Source: an uncultured Aquimarina sp. (GTDB lineage Bacteria; Bacteroidota; Bacteroidia; Flavobacteriales; Flavobacteriaceae). Taken from it: 64,000 nucleotides of DNA. Location of the stretch: contig CANMLU010000008.1 in assembly GCA_947498815.1 (NCBI GenBank), positions 124,001 to 188,000 of the forward strand, read 5' to 3'. Position 1 is the stretch's first letter. Every line of letters begins with the position of its first letter. A program made the position numbers and the translations under genes. Under the pieces are notes generated by a model. That model worked only from the letters and a program-made list of their open reading frames with translations. It was not told where the DNA came from and did not search any database. Below, in pieces: positions 7,801-15,716 of the stretch.

Positions 7801-7831
7801 AAGTAGTTATGTTTTTATAAATACCTTACCC
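7801..7831 (-). promoter_or_regulatory. Candidate ECF promoter of the 7303 lipoprotein
   Basis: Minus strand GGGTAAG, 15 bases, TAACTACTT, 37 nt before the ATG. Here the spacer lacks TATCTTTA, so the GGTAAG/TAACTA pair is the only shared signal with the peptide promoters. The remainder of 7832-8287 has no open frame I can support; it holds the divergent promoter region of the sigma gene. Confidence 0.5.
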
Positions 7832-8287
7832 TTAAAGCCGTTTTAACTTTTTGTTTTTAGTAATTCGATGTTTTTATACGTTGTTGTTTAACATCAAAAA
7901 TTTAAAAATGAGCATTTTTTATAACATCAAATGATGTAAATTTCTGAAACCATTGATTTTATTGATGAAATGTCGGTATAATCTTTTAAAGCATATATGG
8001 CTTTGAATACGTATCTGGTTAGGATGAATTCTTTATCCATGCGTTTTAAAGATGTAAAACCTTATAATTAGTATATTTCAAGAATAATTCAAAAATAGGA
8101 CTAAACAAAAATAGACCAAGTAAAAGGTTCCTTCACAAGTACTAATCTGGTGTTAAAAAGTCAAATACGACCAAAATCTTTTAGTATACTTGGCTCTACT
8201 ATGAAATTTTATTTTAAAATGGTAGATTAGTCTACCTTTTTTAAGGTTTCGCAAGAACACATTAATCTTTTTTGGTAAATCTTTAGA

Positions 8288-8851
8288 ATGCAAAAAACTA
8301 AAAATGAATTTTATTTAGACGGTTTGTTATCGGGTGATGAGTTAGTTATTAATCATATTTATAAAAACACCTTTCCACAAGTAATTACATTCATTAAAAA
8401 GAATCAAGGGACATATGAAGACGCCGAAGAAGTTTTTCAAGATGCATTATTTCAGTTAATTGCAAGACTAAAGGTTAGAAGATTTGAAATAAAATCAACG
8501 TTTGATGGCTATTTATTTACGGTCTGCAAAAATTTATGGAGAAAAGAATTAAATAAACGTAAAAGGAGGGTAAGAAATGGAGGAGTAATAGAACTAATAC
8601 GTGAGGAGGAAGAGCACAGCTCTTTTATTCTGGAACAAGAACGTTGGGAATTATTCGAAGAAAAGATGGCACAGCTCTCTGAAAATTGTATGAAACTCTT
8701 AAAAGATTATTTTAATAAAGTATCCTATAATGTCATTGTAGAAAAGTTCAATTATTCTTCAGAGAATGTTGCTTTTCAAAGGATTTTTAAATGTAAAAAA
8801 CGATTGGCAGAGTTAATTAAAAAAGATAAAAGGTATCGCGAACTAAACTAG
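8288..8851 (+). CDS. ECF RNA polymerase sigma factor
   Basis: 187 residues with the two-domain layout of group 4 (ECF) sigma factors. Region 2 lies at about 25-95 (acidic YEDAEEVFQDALFQLI, then FDGYLFTVCKNLWRKELNK). Region 4 lies at about 125-180, with the helix-turn-helix YNVIVEKFNYSSENVAFQRIFKCKKRL. Two bases separate it from the anti-sigma gene, so the pair is one operon. A paralogous pair is at 50865-52225. The likely targets are the nearby genes with GGTAAG-N15-TAAC promoters. No good copy of that motif precedes this gene, so autoregulation is not evident. Confidence 0.92.
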   Translation: MQKTKNEFYLDGLLSGDELVINHIYKNTFPQVITFIKKNQGTYEDAEEVFQDALFQLIARLKVRRFEIKSTFDGYLFTVCKNLWRKELNKRKRRVRNGGVIELIREEEEHSSFILEQERWELFEEKMAQLSENCMKLLKDYFNKVSYNVIVEKFNYSSENVAFQRIFKCKKRLAELIKKDKRYRELN

Positions 8852-8853
8852 TT

Positions 8854-9675
8854 ATGGAAGAAAGTGTATATCAAAAAATAGAGGCATATCTTGGTGGAGA
8901 TATGGCACCCGAAGAGCAACACCAATTCGAGGAGCTTATGGCTAATGATCCTGAATTACAAAATGAAGTAGCGCTGTATAACGAAATCAATCATCACCTT
9001 AATGAAGAAAGTTGGTTGACTACCAATGCAGGCAAAAACAATAAAACAAAACAAGAATTAGAAGAATATATCAAAAGCGACGAAGCCACCCAAATAAAAT
9101 CAAAGCTACAACAGGCAGGGAAAGTCTATAAGCAATCAAGAAAGAAACCATCAAAGATTACATTTTTTGTAGGAGCGTTAGCTGCCGTATTTGTTGCGGG
9201 ATTACTGGTAACTAGTTTGTTTTTTAATAAAACAAGTAGTGATGATTTGTATGCCACCTATTATTCGGCCAATGATTTACCATCATTGATCAAACGAGGA
9301 GCAGAAGATGAGGTGTTGAGCACCGCTATTGTGGAATTTAAAAATGGGGAGCACGAAAAAGCAATCCAGTCTTTTAAGACATATCACGATAAGCAAGATT
9401 TAAATGATCCTCTGGTATATGCCTATATTGGGTTTTCATATTTAGAATTAAATAAAATCAATGAAGCGATACAGAGTTTTGATCGACTTCTTAATTCTGA
9501 TTCTATCGATAGCTCAAAAGCACTTTGGTATAAAAGTTTGGTATATCTCAAAACAGATGATATGACAAACGCAAAAAATACGTTATCCAAAATTATAGCG
9601 AATCCCGAGAGTTTTAATCATAAAAAGGCAATCGAACTCCTTGAGGATTTAGATAAACTATCAAGTTATAATTAG
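8854..9675 (+). CDS. Anti-sigma-like membrane protein with TPR
   Basis: 273 residues. The N-terminal cytoplasmic part (1-100) has the zinc-free anti-sigma start (EAYLGGDMAPEEQHQFEELM) and would hold the ECF sigma factor. One transmembrane helix lies at about 102-124. The external part has TPR helices (AIQSFKTYHDKQDLNDPLVYA region, LWYKSLVYLKTDDMTNA). This is the usual Bacteroidota partner of ECF sigma genes. Its last 15 bases overlap the convergent gene at 9661. The counterpart at 51449 has the same architecture and similar TPR sequence. Confidence 0.88.
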   Translation: MEESVYQKIEAYLGGDMAPEEQHQFEELMANDPELQNEVALYNEINHHLNEESWLTTNAGKNNKTKQELEEYIKSDEATQIKSKLQQAGKVYKQSRKKPSKITFFVGALAAVFVAGLLVTSLFFNKTSSDDLYATYYSANDLPSLIKRGAEDEVLSTAIVEFKNGEHEKAIQSFKTYHDKQDLNDPLVYAYIGFSYLELNKINEAIQSFDRLLNSDSIDSSKALWYKSLVYLKTDDMTNAKNTLSKIIANPESFNHKKAIELLEDLDKLSSYN

Positions 9676-10926
9676 TTTCATCGGTGTATCAAGAGATCCG
9701 GCATAAAATACATCAAAAGTAAACCTGGATAGTAAAGTCAAAATATCTTCAATTTTTTCTTTGTCGAAGTCTTCAAAAATATATTTATAATGATGTCCTT
9801 CGGCCTTGAAACCCATACGCAGTAACGTTTTAAAATCACAATCCAGATATCCTTCATTGCCGTTGCATTCTAATACAAGAATTAAATCGTTTTTTTGCAA
9901 GGACATTTTCAAAGAGGTTTGATGTTTTTCTTTAAGAATCAACCGAATACCTTTGATGCTTTGATCACAAAGTTCGTGAAGCGCTTCTTTGAGTTTGTAC
10001 GTCTCTGGCCTTAACTTGTGCTGTTGCGCTTTTAGTTTTTCAAGTTTTTCTTCATTTTCTTCGATAAAATCCCTAGAAGCTGTTAAACGAATGTCGTCTG
10101 TTTCTTCTTCCAGACTTTCTTTTTGTCTACGGACCATCATTTCGTAGGTAGTAATATGATGATGGTTTTTGTTTTTAATAGCACTCAAGGCATTAAACTT
10201 TTTATTAACCTTACGATATACCTCTGCCAGATGGTGGGCTGTTAAAAACTCCCATTCTTTTGAGGCTTTTTCTATCTTTTGAGTAAGCCTATCTTTTTGA
10301 GCGGCCAATTCTTCAATAAGCAGATCTAATTTGGGTTCGGTAAAAACATCTGGTTTCCCTTGTATGGGGCTCTCATCTTTTGGGATATGTTCTTCTAATT
10401 TTGCATAACCATCGATAGGGTCCAGGCCATAAATAAGCAAATGATCCTCATGGATTTCTTTAATGGGAAGAAAGAAATTTAGATCTTTTCTGCTTCTACC
10501 TACAATGCAATGGGTGCCTAGTATATTTTCGATGCCTAGTTGAACAGACTGTAGTATATTGGTGTTTCCGAAATCGAGAATTTGCTTATACATATTACTT
10601 GGGCCATCCTCTTTGCGCATTTTAAATTGCTTTTTCAGTATCTTTTCAATAGGGTAGTGGATAGCAGTTGGCAATAACCTTGTATAGTAGATTAAAGTGG
10701 TTTCACCTTCGGGGTCTAGTTGTGTTTTGGTTAAGATATTGTTATAAGGAAAATGGTAGCTAACAGTTTCGGTACCGTTAAGTATAAGTTGTTGGTTAAT
10801 TGTATCTATTTGTAAAGGTGTTTTTGCCTGTACTGTATCATACTGATAAAAAATTAACTCATGGTTGGTGAGTTCTTCGATATAACCTGTAGGAAACGTA
10901 TACCGGCCTTGGGTTGAGATCATCAT
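9661..10926 (-). CDS. Conserved hypothetical coiled-coil protein
   Basis: 421 residues, soluble, no signal peptide. It begins MMISTQGRYTFPTGYIEELT. The middle (about 200-320) is charged and helical, likely coiled coil (IEENEEKLEKLKAQQHKL). The last 80 residues form an alpha/beta unit (LILVLECNGNEGYLDCDFKTLLR). I do not recognise the family. It stands between the sigma/anti-sigma pair and the toxin-immunity array, transcribed toward the former, and overlaps its convergent neighbour by 15 bp. Two ATG codons in tandem make the start certain within one codon. Confidence 0.65.
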   Translation of the reverse strand: MMISTQGRYTFPTGYIEELTNHELIFYQYDTVQAKTPLQIDTINQQLILNGTETVSYHFPYNNILTKTQLDPEGETTLIYYTRLLPTAIHYPIEKILKKQFKMRKEDGPSNMYKQILDFGNTNILQSVQLGIENILGTHCIVGRSRKDLNFFLPIKEIHEDHLLIYGLDPIDGYAKLEEHIPKDESPIQGKPDVFTEPKLDLLIEELAAQKDRLTQKIEKASKEWEFLTAHHLAEVYRKVNKKFNALSAIKNKNHHHITTYEMMVRRQKESLEEETDDIRLTASRDFIEENEEKLEKLKAQQHKLRPETYKLKEALHELCDQSIKGIRLILKEKHQTSLKMSLQKNDLILVLECNGNEGYLDCDFKTLLRMGFKAEGHHYKYIFEDFDKEKIEDILTLLSRFTFDVFYAGSLDTPMKLIIT

Positions 10927-11090
10927 CCATTTCCCTTTTGGGTCTTACTCTCTTTTGTCGTTATTTTCTTTCAAATGATTTGTATACCTATTTGGTTGGT
11001 CTTGTATATAAAGATAATATAGTTCAGTTTCATTTTTCGGAACTGAGAAAAATTTATACCATTTCTTTTCTAGTTAACCGTCTGCGGCCC

Positions 11091-11176
11091 CTAGTGTCTC
11101 ACTAGTGCCCACAAAACTATGCCAACATATTAAAAAAACAGCTACAAGCATAAAACCTATAACTGTTTCTTTTTTT
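11091..11176. repeat. Dispersed repeat, copy A
   Basis: About 86 bp opening with the small palindrome CTAGTGTCTCACTAG and closing in a T run. A copy with about 85-90 percent identity by eye is at 12697-12784. The two copies flank the orphan toxin tip and its neighbours. The gap 10927-11202 contains nothing else that I can support. Confidence 0.75.
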
Positions 11177-11202
11177 AGGACGAGACAGGGGGAAGATTTC
11201 TA

Positions 11203-11457
11203 TCATGTGCTATCCAATAAGAGCGTCAAAAGTTCTTTTTCTGTCAATTTAGAATTGAGTTTTTTTATCTTATCTTCAAAATCTAATTTCAAAGATTCAC
11301 TTAAAACGGAATTTTTGTACATTACAACAAGTGATAACAAATTATCAATTTCTTCAACATCTTGTAATGAAAGAGTTTCATTTCCAGAAAAATTTTCGCT
11401 AAAAATCTCACTCTTATTGTTAGTGTAATTTTTTATTTTATCTTCAAAATATTTCAT
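11203..11457 (-). CDS. Putative immunity protein for the orphan Rhs tip
   Basis: 84 residues, all-helical, acidic, no signal. It begins 12 bp after the stop of the orphan toxin tip at 11470, the normal place for an immunity gene in polymorphic toxin cassettes. No domain recognised; the sequence (SLQDVEEIDNLLSLVVMYKN) suggests two to three helices. Function is inferred from position and size only. Confidence 0.6.
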   Translation of the reverse strand: MKYFEDKIKNYTNNKSEIFSENFSGNETLSLQDVEEIDNLLSLVVMYKNSVLSESLKLDFEDKIKKLNSKLTEKELLTLLLDST

Positions 11458-11469
11458 AATATGGTTATT

Positions 11470-12276
11470 TTAAAAAGCCGATTTTGGTATATAATCAATT
11501 CCTTTTTTCAACAAAGTCGGATATTCTATTCTATACCAAACAGAATTTTGAATAAAATTTCCGGTTTTATCTAATGCATACATACTTTTTCTTCCAAAAA
11601 AGGTATAAACTTCACCTCTTGCTCTCCTAGCAAAAACATATGATAATCCATCCCACATCTTACTTTGCATCCTTTTGGACAAAAATGGAGAGATGTATTC
11701 TCTAAATCTGCCATACCACGTCATATCAACTGTTATCAGTCCTTTTTCCAAAGCAAATGCTTGTGCAGCTTTTTGTGCTACTCCTCCGGTTCCACCACCA
11801 ACCCACAAAACTCTGCCAATTGAAGAACCTCTGATACTATTTAATGCTAATCCAGCCCCTTTAGATAATATAATACCTTCAACAAGTTTTTCAGTTCCAT
11901 ATCCAACACCAAAACCAATTTGGTAACTATTCATGTTAGGTATTTCCTGTGCTATATCAGAGACAGATTGCGCCACTCTGGACCTTGCAATCATACCATC
12001 CCCTCCTTGAGAATTAAGGGTAGCTAGGGCTAAAAATCCTTTTCCCAAATTAGACCATCCTTCTATTGTGGCCAAACTCTCTAAAAATTCTAAAGAAGAT
12101 TCACCTCCGGCAATAGCTCCATTTCCAAGACCTCTCCAAAAACCTCTTGTTTCAACACCCCATTCTACTGCTTTCGCATCAAAATACTGCTTATACTTAT
12201 TTGGCGGATCACTACTTCTCCCACTATCAAACGCAGATGCATCATAATAAGTAGTAGTCGCTGCACTATTGCCCAT
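11470..12276 (-). CDS. Orphan Rhs C-terminal toxin tip (268 aa)
   Basis: The first 38 residues (GNSAATTTYYD, FDSGRSSDPPNKYKQYFDAK) are the same as the segment just before the variable tip of the full Rhs protein at 16281, after which the sequence diverges. This marks a displaced tip. A glycine-rich pre-toxin region (about 45-165) precedes a basic C-terminal domain (about 190-268: RRARGEVYTFFGRKSMYALD, then YRIEYPTLLKKG) that I cannot assign. The ATG at 12276 replaces the TTG (Leu) codon of the parent, so it could be translated without signal or shell. It may instead be a silent donor for recombination with the main rhs gene. Confidence 0.75.
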   Translation of the reverse strand: MGNSAATTTYYDASAFDSGRSSDPPNKYKQYFDAKAVEWGVETRGFWRGLGNGAIAGGESSLEFLESLATIEGWSNLGKGFLALATLNSQGGDGMIARSRVAQSVSDIAQEIPNMNSYQIGFGVGYGTEKLVEGIILSKGAGLALNSIRGSSIGRVLWVGGGTGGVAQKAAQAFALEKGLITVDMTWYGRFREYISPFLSKRMQSKMWDGLSYVFARRARGEVYTFFGRKSMYALDKTGNFIQNSVWYRIEYPTLLKKGIDYIPKSAF

Positions 12277-12290
12277 ACTCTCCCCATATG
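12170..12290 (-). repeat. Rhs junction repeat, orphan copy
   Basis: 121 bp nearly identical to 16960-17080 inside the main rhs gene. It encodes the conserved linker before the toxin tip and would let homologous recombination exchange tips. Identity stops abruptly at both ends. Confidence 0.85.
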
Positions 12291-12337
12291 CGAAGTAGAG
12301 GTGAACTAACAGAGTAGATTCTAATTATCGAAAACTA

Positions 12338-12607
12338 TTAATATATCTTTTTAGAACTGGACTCCTTTAAATAAGCAATAGCATGTTTATCGATGCAGCT
12401 TTCAACTAGCTTTTTATTTAATTTTTTTTCAAACTCTTCAGAAGTTAAACCTTTTAACACAAGTGAAGACTCAGTAATCAATTCATGGATTAAAAACCAA
12501 TCATCATCCGACATAGGTTTTTCGTCTTTATTTCGGTATTTTCTATAAAAACCTTCATAAAACCCTTTGTATTTAAGAAATATATCGATTTTACTTTTAT
12601 CAATCAT
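12338..12607 (-). CDS. Small immunity-like protein
   Basis: 89 residues, helical and charged (MIDKSKIDIFLKYKGFYEGF, DDDWFLIHELITESSLVL). No family recognised. It lies in the orphan cassette array, 47 bp upstream of the displaced tip, and the CTAG repeat copy B is just upstream of it. Size, charge and place fit an immunity gene left behind after its toxin tip was lost. The ATG at 12607 is the only sensible start. Confidence 0.5.
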   Translation of the reverse strand: MIDKSKIDIFLKYKGFYEGFYRKYRNKDEKPMSDDDWFLIHELITESSLVLKGLTSEEFEKKLNKKLVESCIDKHAIAYLKESSSKKIY

Positions 12608-12696
12608 AGTTTATTTTTTAATAGTGATAATTTATTTGCTTAACTCTTGGATTTTTAATCAAAGCAGGATAGGATATTCATATTTCGCCGCTGCCG

Positions 12697-12784
12697 CTAG
12701 TGTCTCACTAGTGTGCCCGCAAAGCTATGATGACATATTAAAAGAAACGGCTACAAGTATAAAACCTATAGCTGCTTCTTTTTT
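12697..12784. repeat. Dispersed repeat, copy B
   Basis: Second copy of the element at 11091-11176, again beginning CTAGTGTCTCACTAG. It is followed at 12801-12816 by another small palindrome (CTAGCC, loop AAGA, GGCTAG). Confidence 0.75.
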
Positions 12785-12844
12785 CTTACTCATACTGCCA
12801 CTAGCCAAGAGGCTAGCGGTAGCGGGGGGAAATTGTAGGGCTTA

Positions 12845-13390
12845 TTATTCTCCTTCGTAACCTAAGGATTCGAGATAGAAATTTAGATACTTGTCGCCTC
12901 CTGCAACTTCTGCTATTTCTTTTGCTTTTGCCATTATTGCAGGTTGATCTTCAGCTAAATCTTCATTAAAAAGCTTTTGAAGATCAAATTCTTCAACTAA
13001 CAGAAGAGCCTCCAAAAAACTATCAGTATCTTTTGAACATCTGACAATAACATAATCAGTATCTGCCCAATCTAACTCTACAACTTCATTAGTAATTTTA
13101 TCGATTGCCATTGTAAATGCATCTGCAACACCAAAAACAATATATTTATCTGTATCTAATACATCTTCAGGTTGGTTAAAACGGATCATACCAATATCAA
13201 AAGAGCTGACATCATATTTATAAATCAAATCTAACAAAGAATCTGTCGTAACTGTATCCTCTTTAACCTTTTTAAGATTATAGCTATTTAATAAATCTTG
13301 AAAATCTTCTTCCTCATATCCCAACCCTAATAGTTTTTCTTTGGCTGGAGTAAGGCTCTTTAATTGTTGTACAAATTCAGAACTGTTCAT
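12845..13390 (-). CDS. Putative immunity protein (acidic, 181 aa)
   Basis: 181 residues from the ATG at 13390; a TTG nine codons upstream is less likely. The protein is acidic and soluble, with a central beta-rich part (DKYIVFGVADAFTMAIDKIT, VVELDWADTDYVIVRCS) and helical ends. This is reminiscent of SUKH/SMI1-type immunity proteins, which bind and block many nucleases, but the resemblance is weak. It is bounded on both sides by palindromic CTAG repeats, as a cassette would be. Assignment rests mainly on context. Confidence 0.55.
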   Translation of the reverse strand: MNSSEFVQQLKSLTPAKEKLLGLGYEEEDFQDLLNSYNLKKVKEDTVTTDSLLDLIYKYDVSSFDIGMIRFNQPEDVLDTDKYIVFGVADAFTMAIDKITNEVVELDWADTDYVIVRCSKDTDSFLEALLLVEEFDLQKLFNEDLAEDQPAIMAKAKEIAEVAGGDKYLNFYLESLGYEGE

Positions 13391-13456
13391 TACTACCTTT
13401 ATTGAGTACTTATCCAATTTCTATTTTCTTACTCATACCGCCAATCTTTAACGCCA

Positions 13457-13471
13457 CTAGAGACACTCTAG
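13457..13471. repeat. Small CTAG palindrome
   Basis: CTAGAG, loop ACA, CTCTAG, embedded in a G+C-rich patch. It is followed by a G run (GGGAGCGGGGGG) as is the palindrome at 12801-12816. One of four such palindromes in the cassette region (11091, 12697, 12801, 13457). Confidence 0.6.
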
Positions 13472-13539
13472 CGGGAGCGGGGGGCTATTTCATCTTTTTT
13501 TTATAATATTCTTCGATACTAAACTTTCCTAATTCTAAA

Positions 13540-14178
13540 TCATGAAAAAAAAACTTCTTTATTATCATATATCTTTTCTACCTCATATGGATCATGAATC
13601 ATTCCGTAAATTGAACCTTTCTTATCAACAGCCAGATAGTTTCCATTTCCCAAATCCTTTATGACATAAAATTCTCCTTCTTCGATTTCTATTTTAAAAG
13701 TGCTTTCAATATCAAGTAAATCTCTAAGTTTTGATTCTTGATTAATGGATAAAATATTCTCTAATTGCTCCTTATCATCATTTTTAAAGTTTTTTTCAAT
13801 TACTTTAGAAGTGTTGATTTTATCTAAATCCAAATCTCCGTAATCAGAAACAATTCTAAAACCGGCAAGCATACCTTCAAGAATATGAAGTTCAATTTCT
13901 TCAAATGATTTCTTTGATTTATTCCAAACTTCTATGTTTTTTATGATAAAAAATTGAGGTAAAGATTTATTAAAATATTTATTTTCCAAACTTGCATTTA
14001 GAGTTAAAGTATATGTTCCTTTGTCTCCCAAATCATTTCGTTTCTTATCTAATATAAAATCTTTTGAAACCTGATTCAATAGATAAGGATAACTAGACAA
14101 AAGTTGTTTAGTAACTGCCTTTAAAAAACGATAATCATCTTCTTTTATTCTATTTTTTTTATTTAAAAACCCAAACAT
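13540..14178 (-). CDS. Putative SUKH-like immunity protein (212 aa)
   Basis: 212 residues, soluble, opening MFGFLNKKNRIKEDDYRFLK. The C-terminal third (YVIKDLGNGNYLAVDKKG, then YGMIHDPYEVEKIYD) resembles the end of SMI1/KNR4 (SUKH) proteins, in which a nucleic-acid or regulatory ligand strand precedes HDPYE-like motifs. The ATG directly follows the stop (TAG) of a truncated Rhs toxin tip at 14179-14400. This is the standard toxin-then-immunity order, so it probably neutralised that lost toxin and is kept as protection. Confidence 0.6.
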   Translation of the reverse strand: MFGFLNKKNRIKEDDYRFLKAVTKQLLSSYPYLLNQVSKDFILDKKRNDLGDKGTYTLTLNASLENKYFNKSLPQFFIIKNIEVWNKSKKSFEEIELHILEGMLAGFRIVSDYGDLDLDKINTSKVIEKNFKNDDKEQLENILSINQESKLRDLLDIESTFKIEIEEGEFYVIKDLGNGNYLAVDKKGSIYGMIHDPYEVEKIYDNKEVFFS

Positions 14179-14400
14179 CTATTTCCATTTTAAATTATAC
14201 ACTTCTTTTACCCACTTTGGAGCAAATCTTGCTCTAAAAGGATCTTGTATGGCGTGTTTTAAACTAGGTAATGGTTTAAGATTAAACCTATTGTTAACGA
14301 GCCAATTTGGTAAATTATATCTTCTTTGAGCCCACTGAGGTATAAATCTATTATGGAGTTCAATATATTGTTTCCAAACCTGACCAGTACTAGCGGAGAA
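14179..14400 (-). pseudogene. Truncated Rhs toxin C-terminus
   Basis: An uninterrupted frame of 73 codons ending in TAG but with no start codon; the upstream stop lies nine bases before. It reads TGQVWKQYIELHNRFIPQWA and ends FAPKWVKEVYNLKWK. The dense aromatic and basic residues and its place directly before the immunity-like gene at 13540 mark it as the last part of a nuclease-like toxin tip whose front was deleted. It is too short to act alone. Confidence 0.65.
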
Positions 14401-14404
14401 TAAT

Positions 14405-14794
14405 TCAAATCATTTCGTTCTTAAAAGTATAATATCCTGAAACTGTTTTATCTGAATCTTCAAAAAAATAAACTTGTCCATTTTCAATTTTATCTAAAAA
14501 AATCAGATTCTTAGTCTTTCCAATAATTTTTACTTCTAAGGTTTGCAAGTTTATCTTGGCGAGTTTAAAACCAGAACCTAAAAATTTTCTTATAAAAACT
14601 GGCGCAAATAAGTATTCATTATCACTAAGAAATGGTCCTCCAAAACGATATGATTCAATTTGTTTTCCATTTATACACATAGTTCCTATCTCTGGCCCTC
14701 CTTGAGATATTTCTATAAGTTTAGAATAAACTATTTCATTATTACCTATTTTCTTTTTAATGTTAAACTGAATTGGATTTTCAAATTGTATCAA
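14405..14794 (-). CDS. Immunity-like protein, tandem paralog 1
   Basis: 129 residues, beta-rich, no signal. It shares with the upstream gene (14791-15171) a core of GGPxIGxxxIxxKQI, followed by a similar run of strands (LFAPVFIRKFLGSGFKLAKI against YFIVYKKASKWVKKNYFLVR). The two overlap by 4 bp (ATGA), so they are translated together. Likely a duplicated immunity gene, which in toxin arrays can broaden protection. No family recognised. Confidence 0.6.
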   Translation of the reverse strand: MIQFENPIQFNIKKKIGNNEIVYSKLIEISQGGPEIGTMCINGKQIESYRFGGPFLSDNEYLFAPVFIRKFLGSGFKLAKINLQTLEVKIIGKTKNLIFLDKIENGQVYFFEDSDKTVSGYYTFKNEMI

Positions 14795-15171
14795 ACTTGC
14801 GAAGGGTTTTTTAAAATTACACTCTTTTTTAGGTTTATGTTCTCACCATGAAAAGCATCATAATAAACCAGTTTTTTAGCTGTATCAATTTCATGAATAA
14901 AAATCATATTAAATTGATTTTCAAATTCAAAAATTTTATTTGTATTAATATCCAAATATCTCACTAAAAAATAATTTTTTTTAACCCACTTAGAAGCCTT
15001 TTTATAGACTATAAAATAAACTCGTCTCAAGTTTTTATCTAGAATTATATTATCAATGATAACATTTTGACTAATCTGCTTATTTTGAATACTTAAATCA
15101 CCAATCCATGGACCACCCATACCTAGAATTTGATTTGGATTATTAAATTTGATATTTAAAATATCATTCAT
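14791..15171 (-). CDS. Immunity-like protein, tandem paralog 2
   Basis: 126 residues, beta-rich, basic in the middle. It shares GGPWIGDLSIQNKQI with the downstream paralog (GGPEIGTMCINGKQI). It is the first gene of this two-gene unit and starts 37 bp from the divergent gene at 15209. Context places it in the orphan immunity array. Function is inferred. Confidence 0.6.
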   Translation of the reverse strand: MNDILNIKFNNPNQILGMGGPWIGDLSIQNKQISQNVIIDNIILDKNLRRVYFIVYKKASKWVKKNYFLVRYLDINTNKIFEFENQFNMIFIHEIDTAKKLVYYDAFHGENINLKKSVILKNPSQV

Positions 15172-15208
15172 TCTGCTATATTTACAGTTTATAAATTAAA
15201 TTTTTATA

Positions 15209-15559
15209 ATGGGATTCATTGGAAAACTTTTAAGTAAATTCTCAAAAGGACCGGCAATTCAAAACATTCAAAATTTTGATATGATAGTTGAAATGAAAGA
15301 TGGAGGTGTTCTATTACCTATTGTTACAAGTCGGCATCTTGATAATTCAGAAGAAATTTTGAACCTATTAAGAGCAAAAGTTAATAGTTACTTAAACTTG
15401 ATAAAATTAGATACATTTAAAAAAGATTACCCTAATCAAAAGTATATTCAAATTGAAATCTATTGTATAGATAAACCACATCAAAAAGTTCTTGAGGAAA
15501 TTGAAAATTTCAAAGATCAATATTCTGAGCAAAAAATTAAATTTTCCTGGAAAAAATAA
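15209..15559 (+). CDS. Small protein of unknown function, opposite strand
   Basis: 116 residues, opening MGFIGKLLSKFSKGPAIQNI. The centre (MIVEMKDGGVLLPIVTS) and helical end (HQKVLEEIENFKDQYSEQKI) suggest an alpha/beta fold like the small DUF6572-type proteins found beside polymorphic toxins. That comparison is from memory and weak. It is the only plus-strand gene in the array and so has its own promoter. It could be an immunity gene inserted separately. Confidence 0.5.
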   Translation: MGFIGKLLSKFSKGPAIQNIQNFDMIVEMKDGGVLLPIVTSRHLDNSEEILNLLRAKVNSYLNLIKLDTFKKDYPNQKYIQIEIYCIDKPHQKVLEEIENFKDQYSEQKIKFSWKK

Positions 15560-15716
15560 AAACAGCCACATAAATTAACAGCAGCTGTTTTTTTAGTACA
15601 ACTCACTTTCTAAATTATTTTCATTAATTCATTAAATCTATTTTAGGATTAAGTATAAATATGTAAACTTTTTTTAGGACGAGACAATCTAATTAATACC
15701 TGATTACAAATCCGAG

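Noticed and set aside
15209-15559. The plus-strand 116-residue gene as spurious
   Set aside because: Kept as a feature: its composition is protein-like, it does not overlap another gene, and it opens close to a divergent gene.
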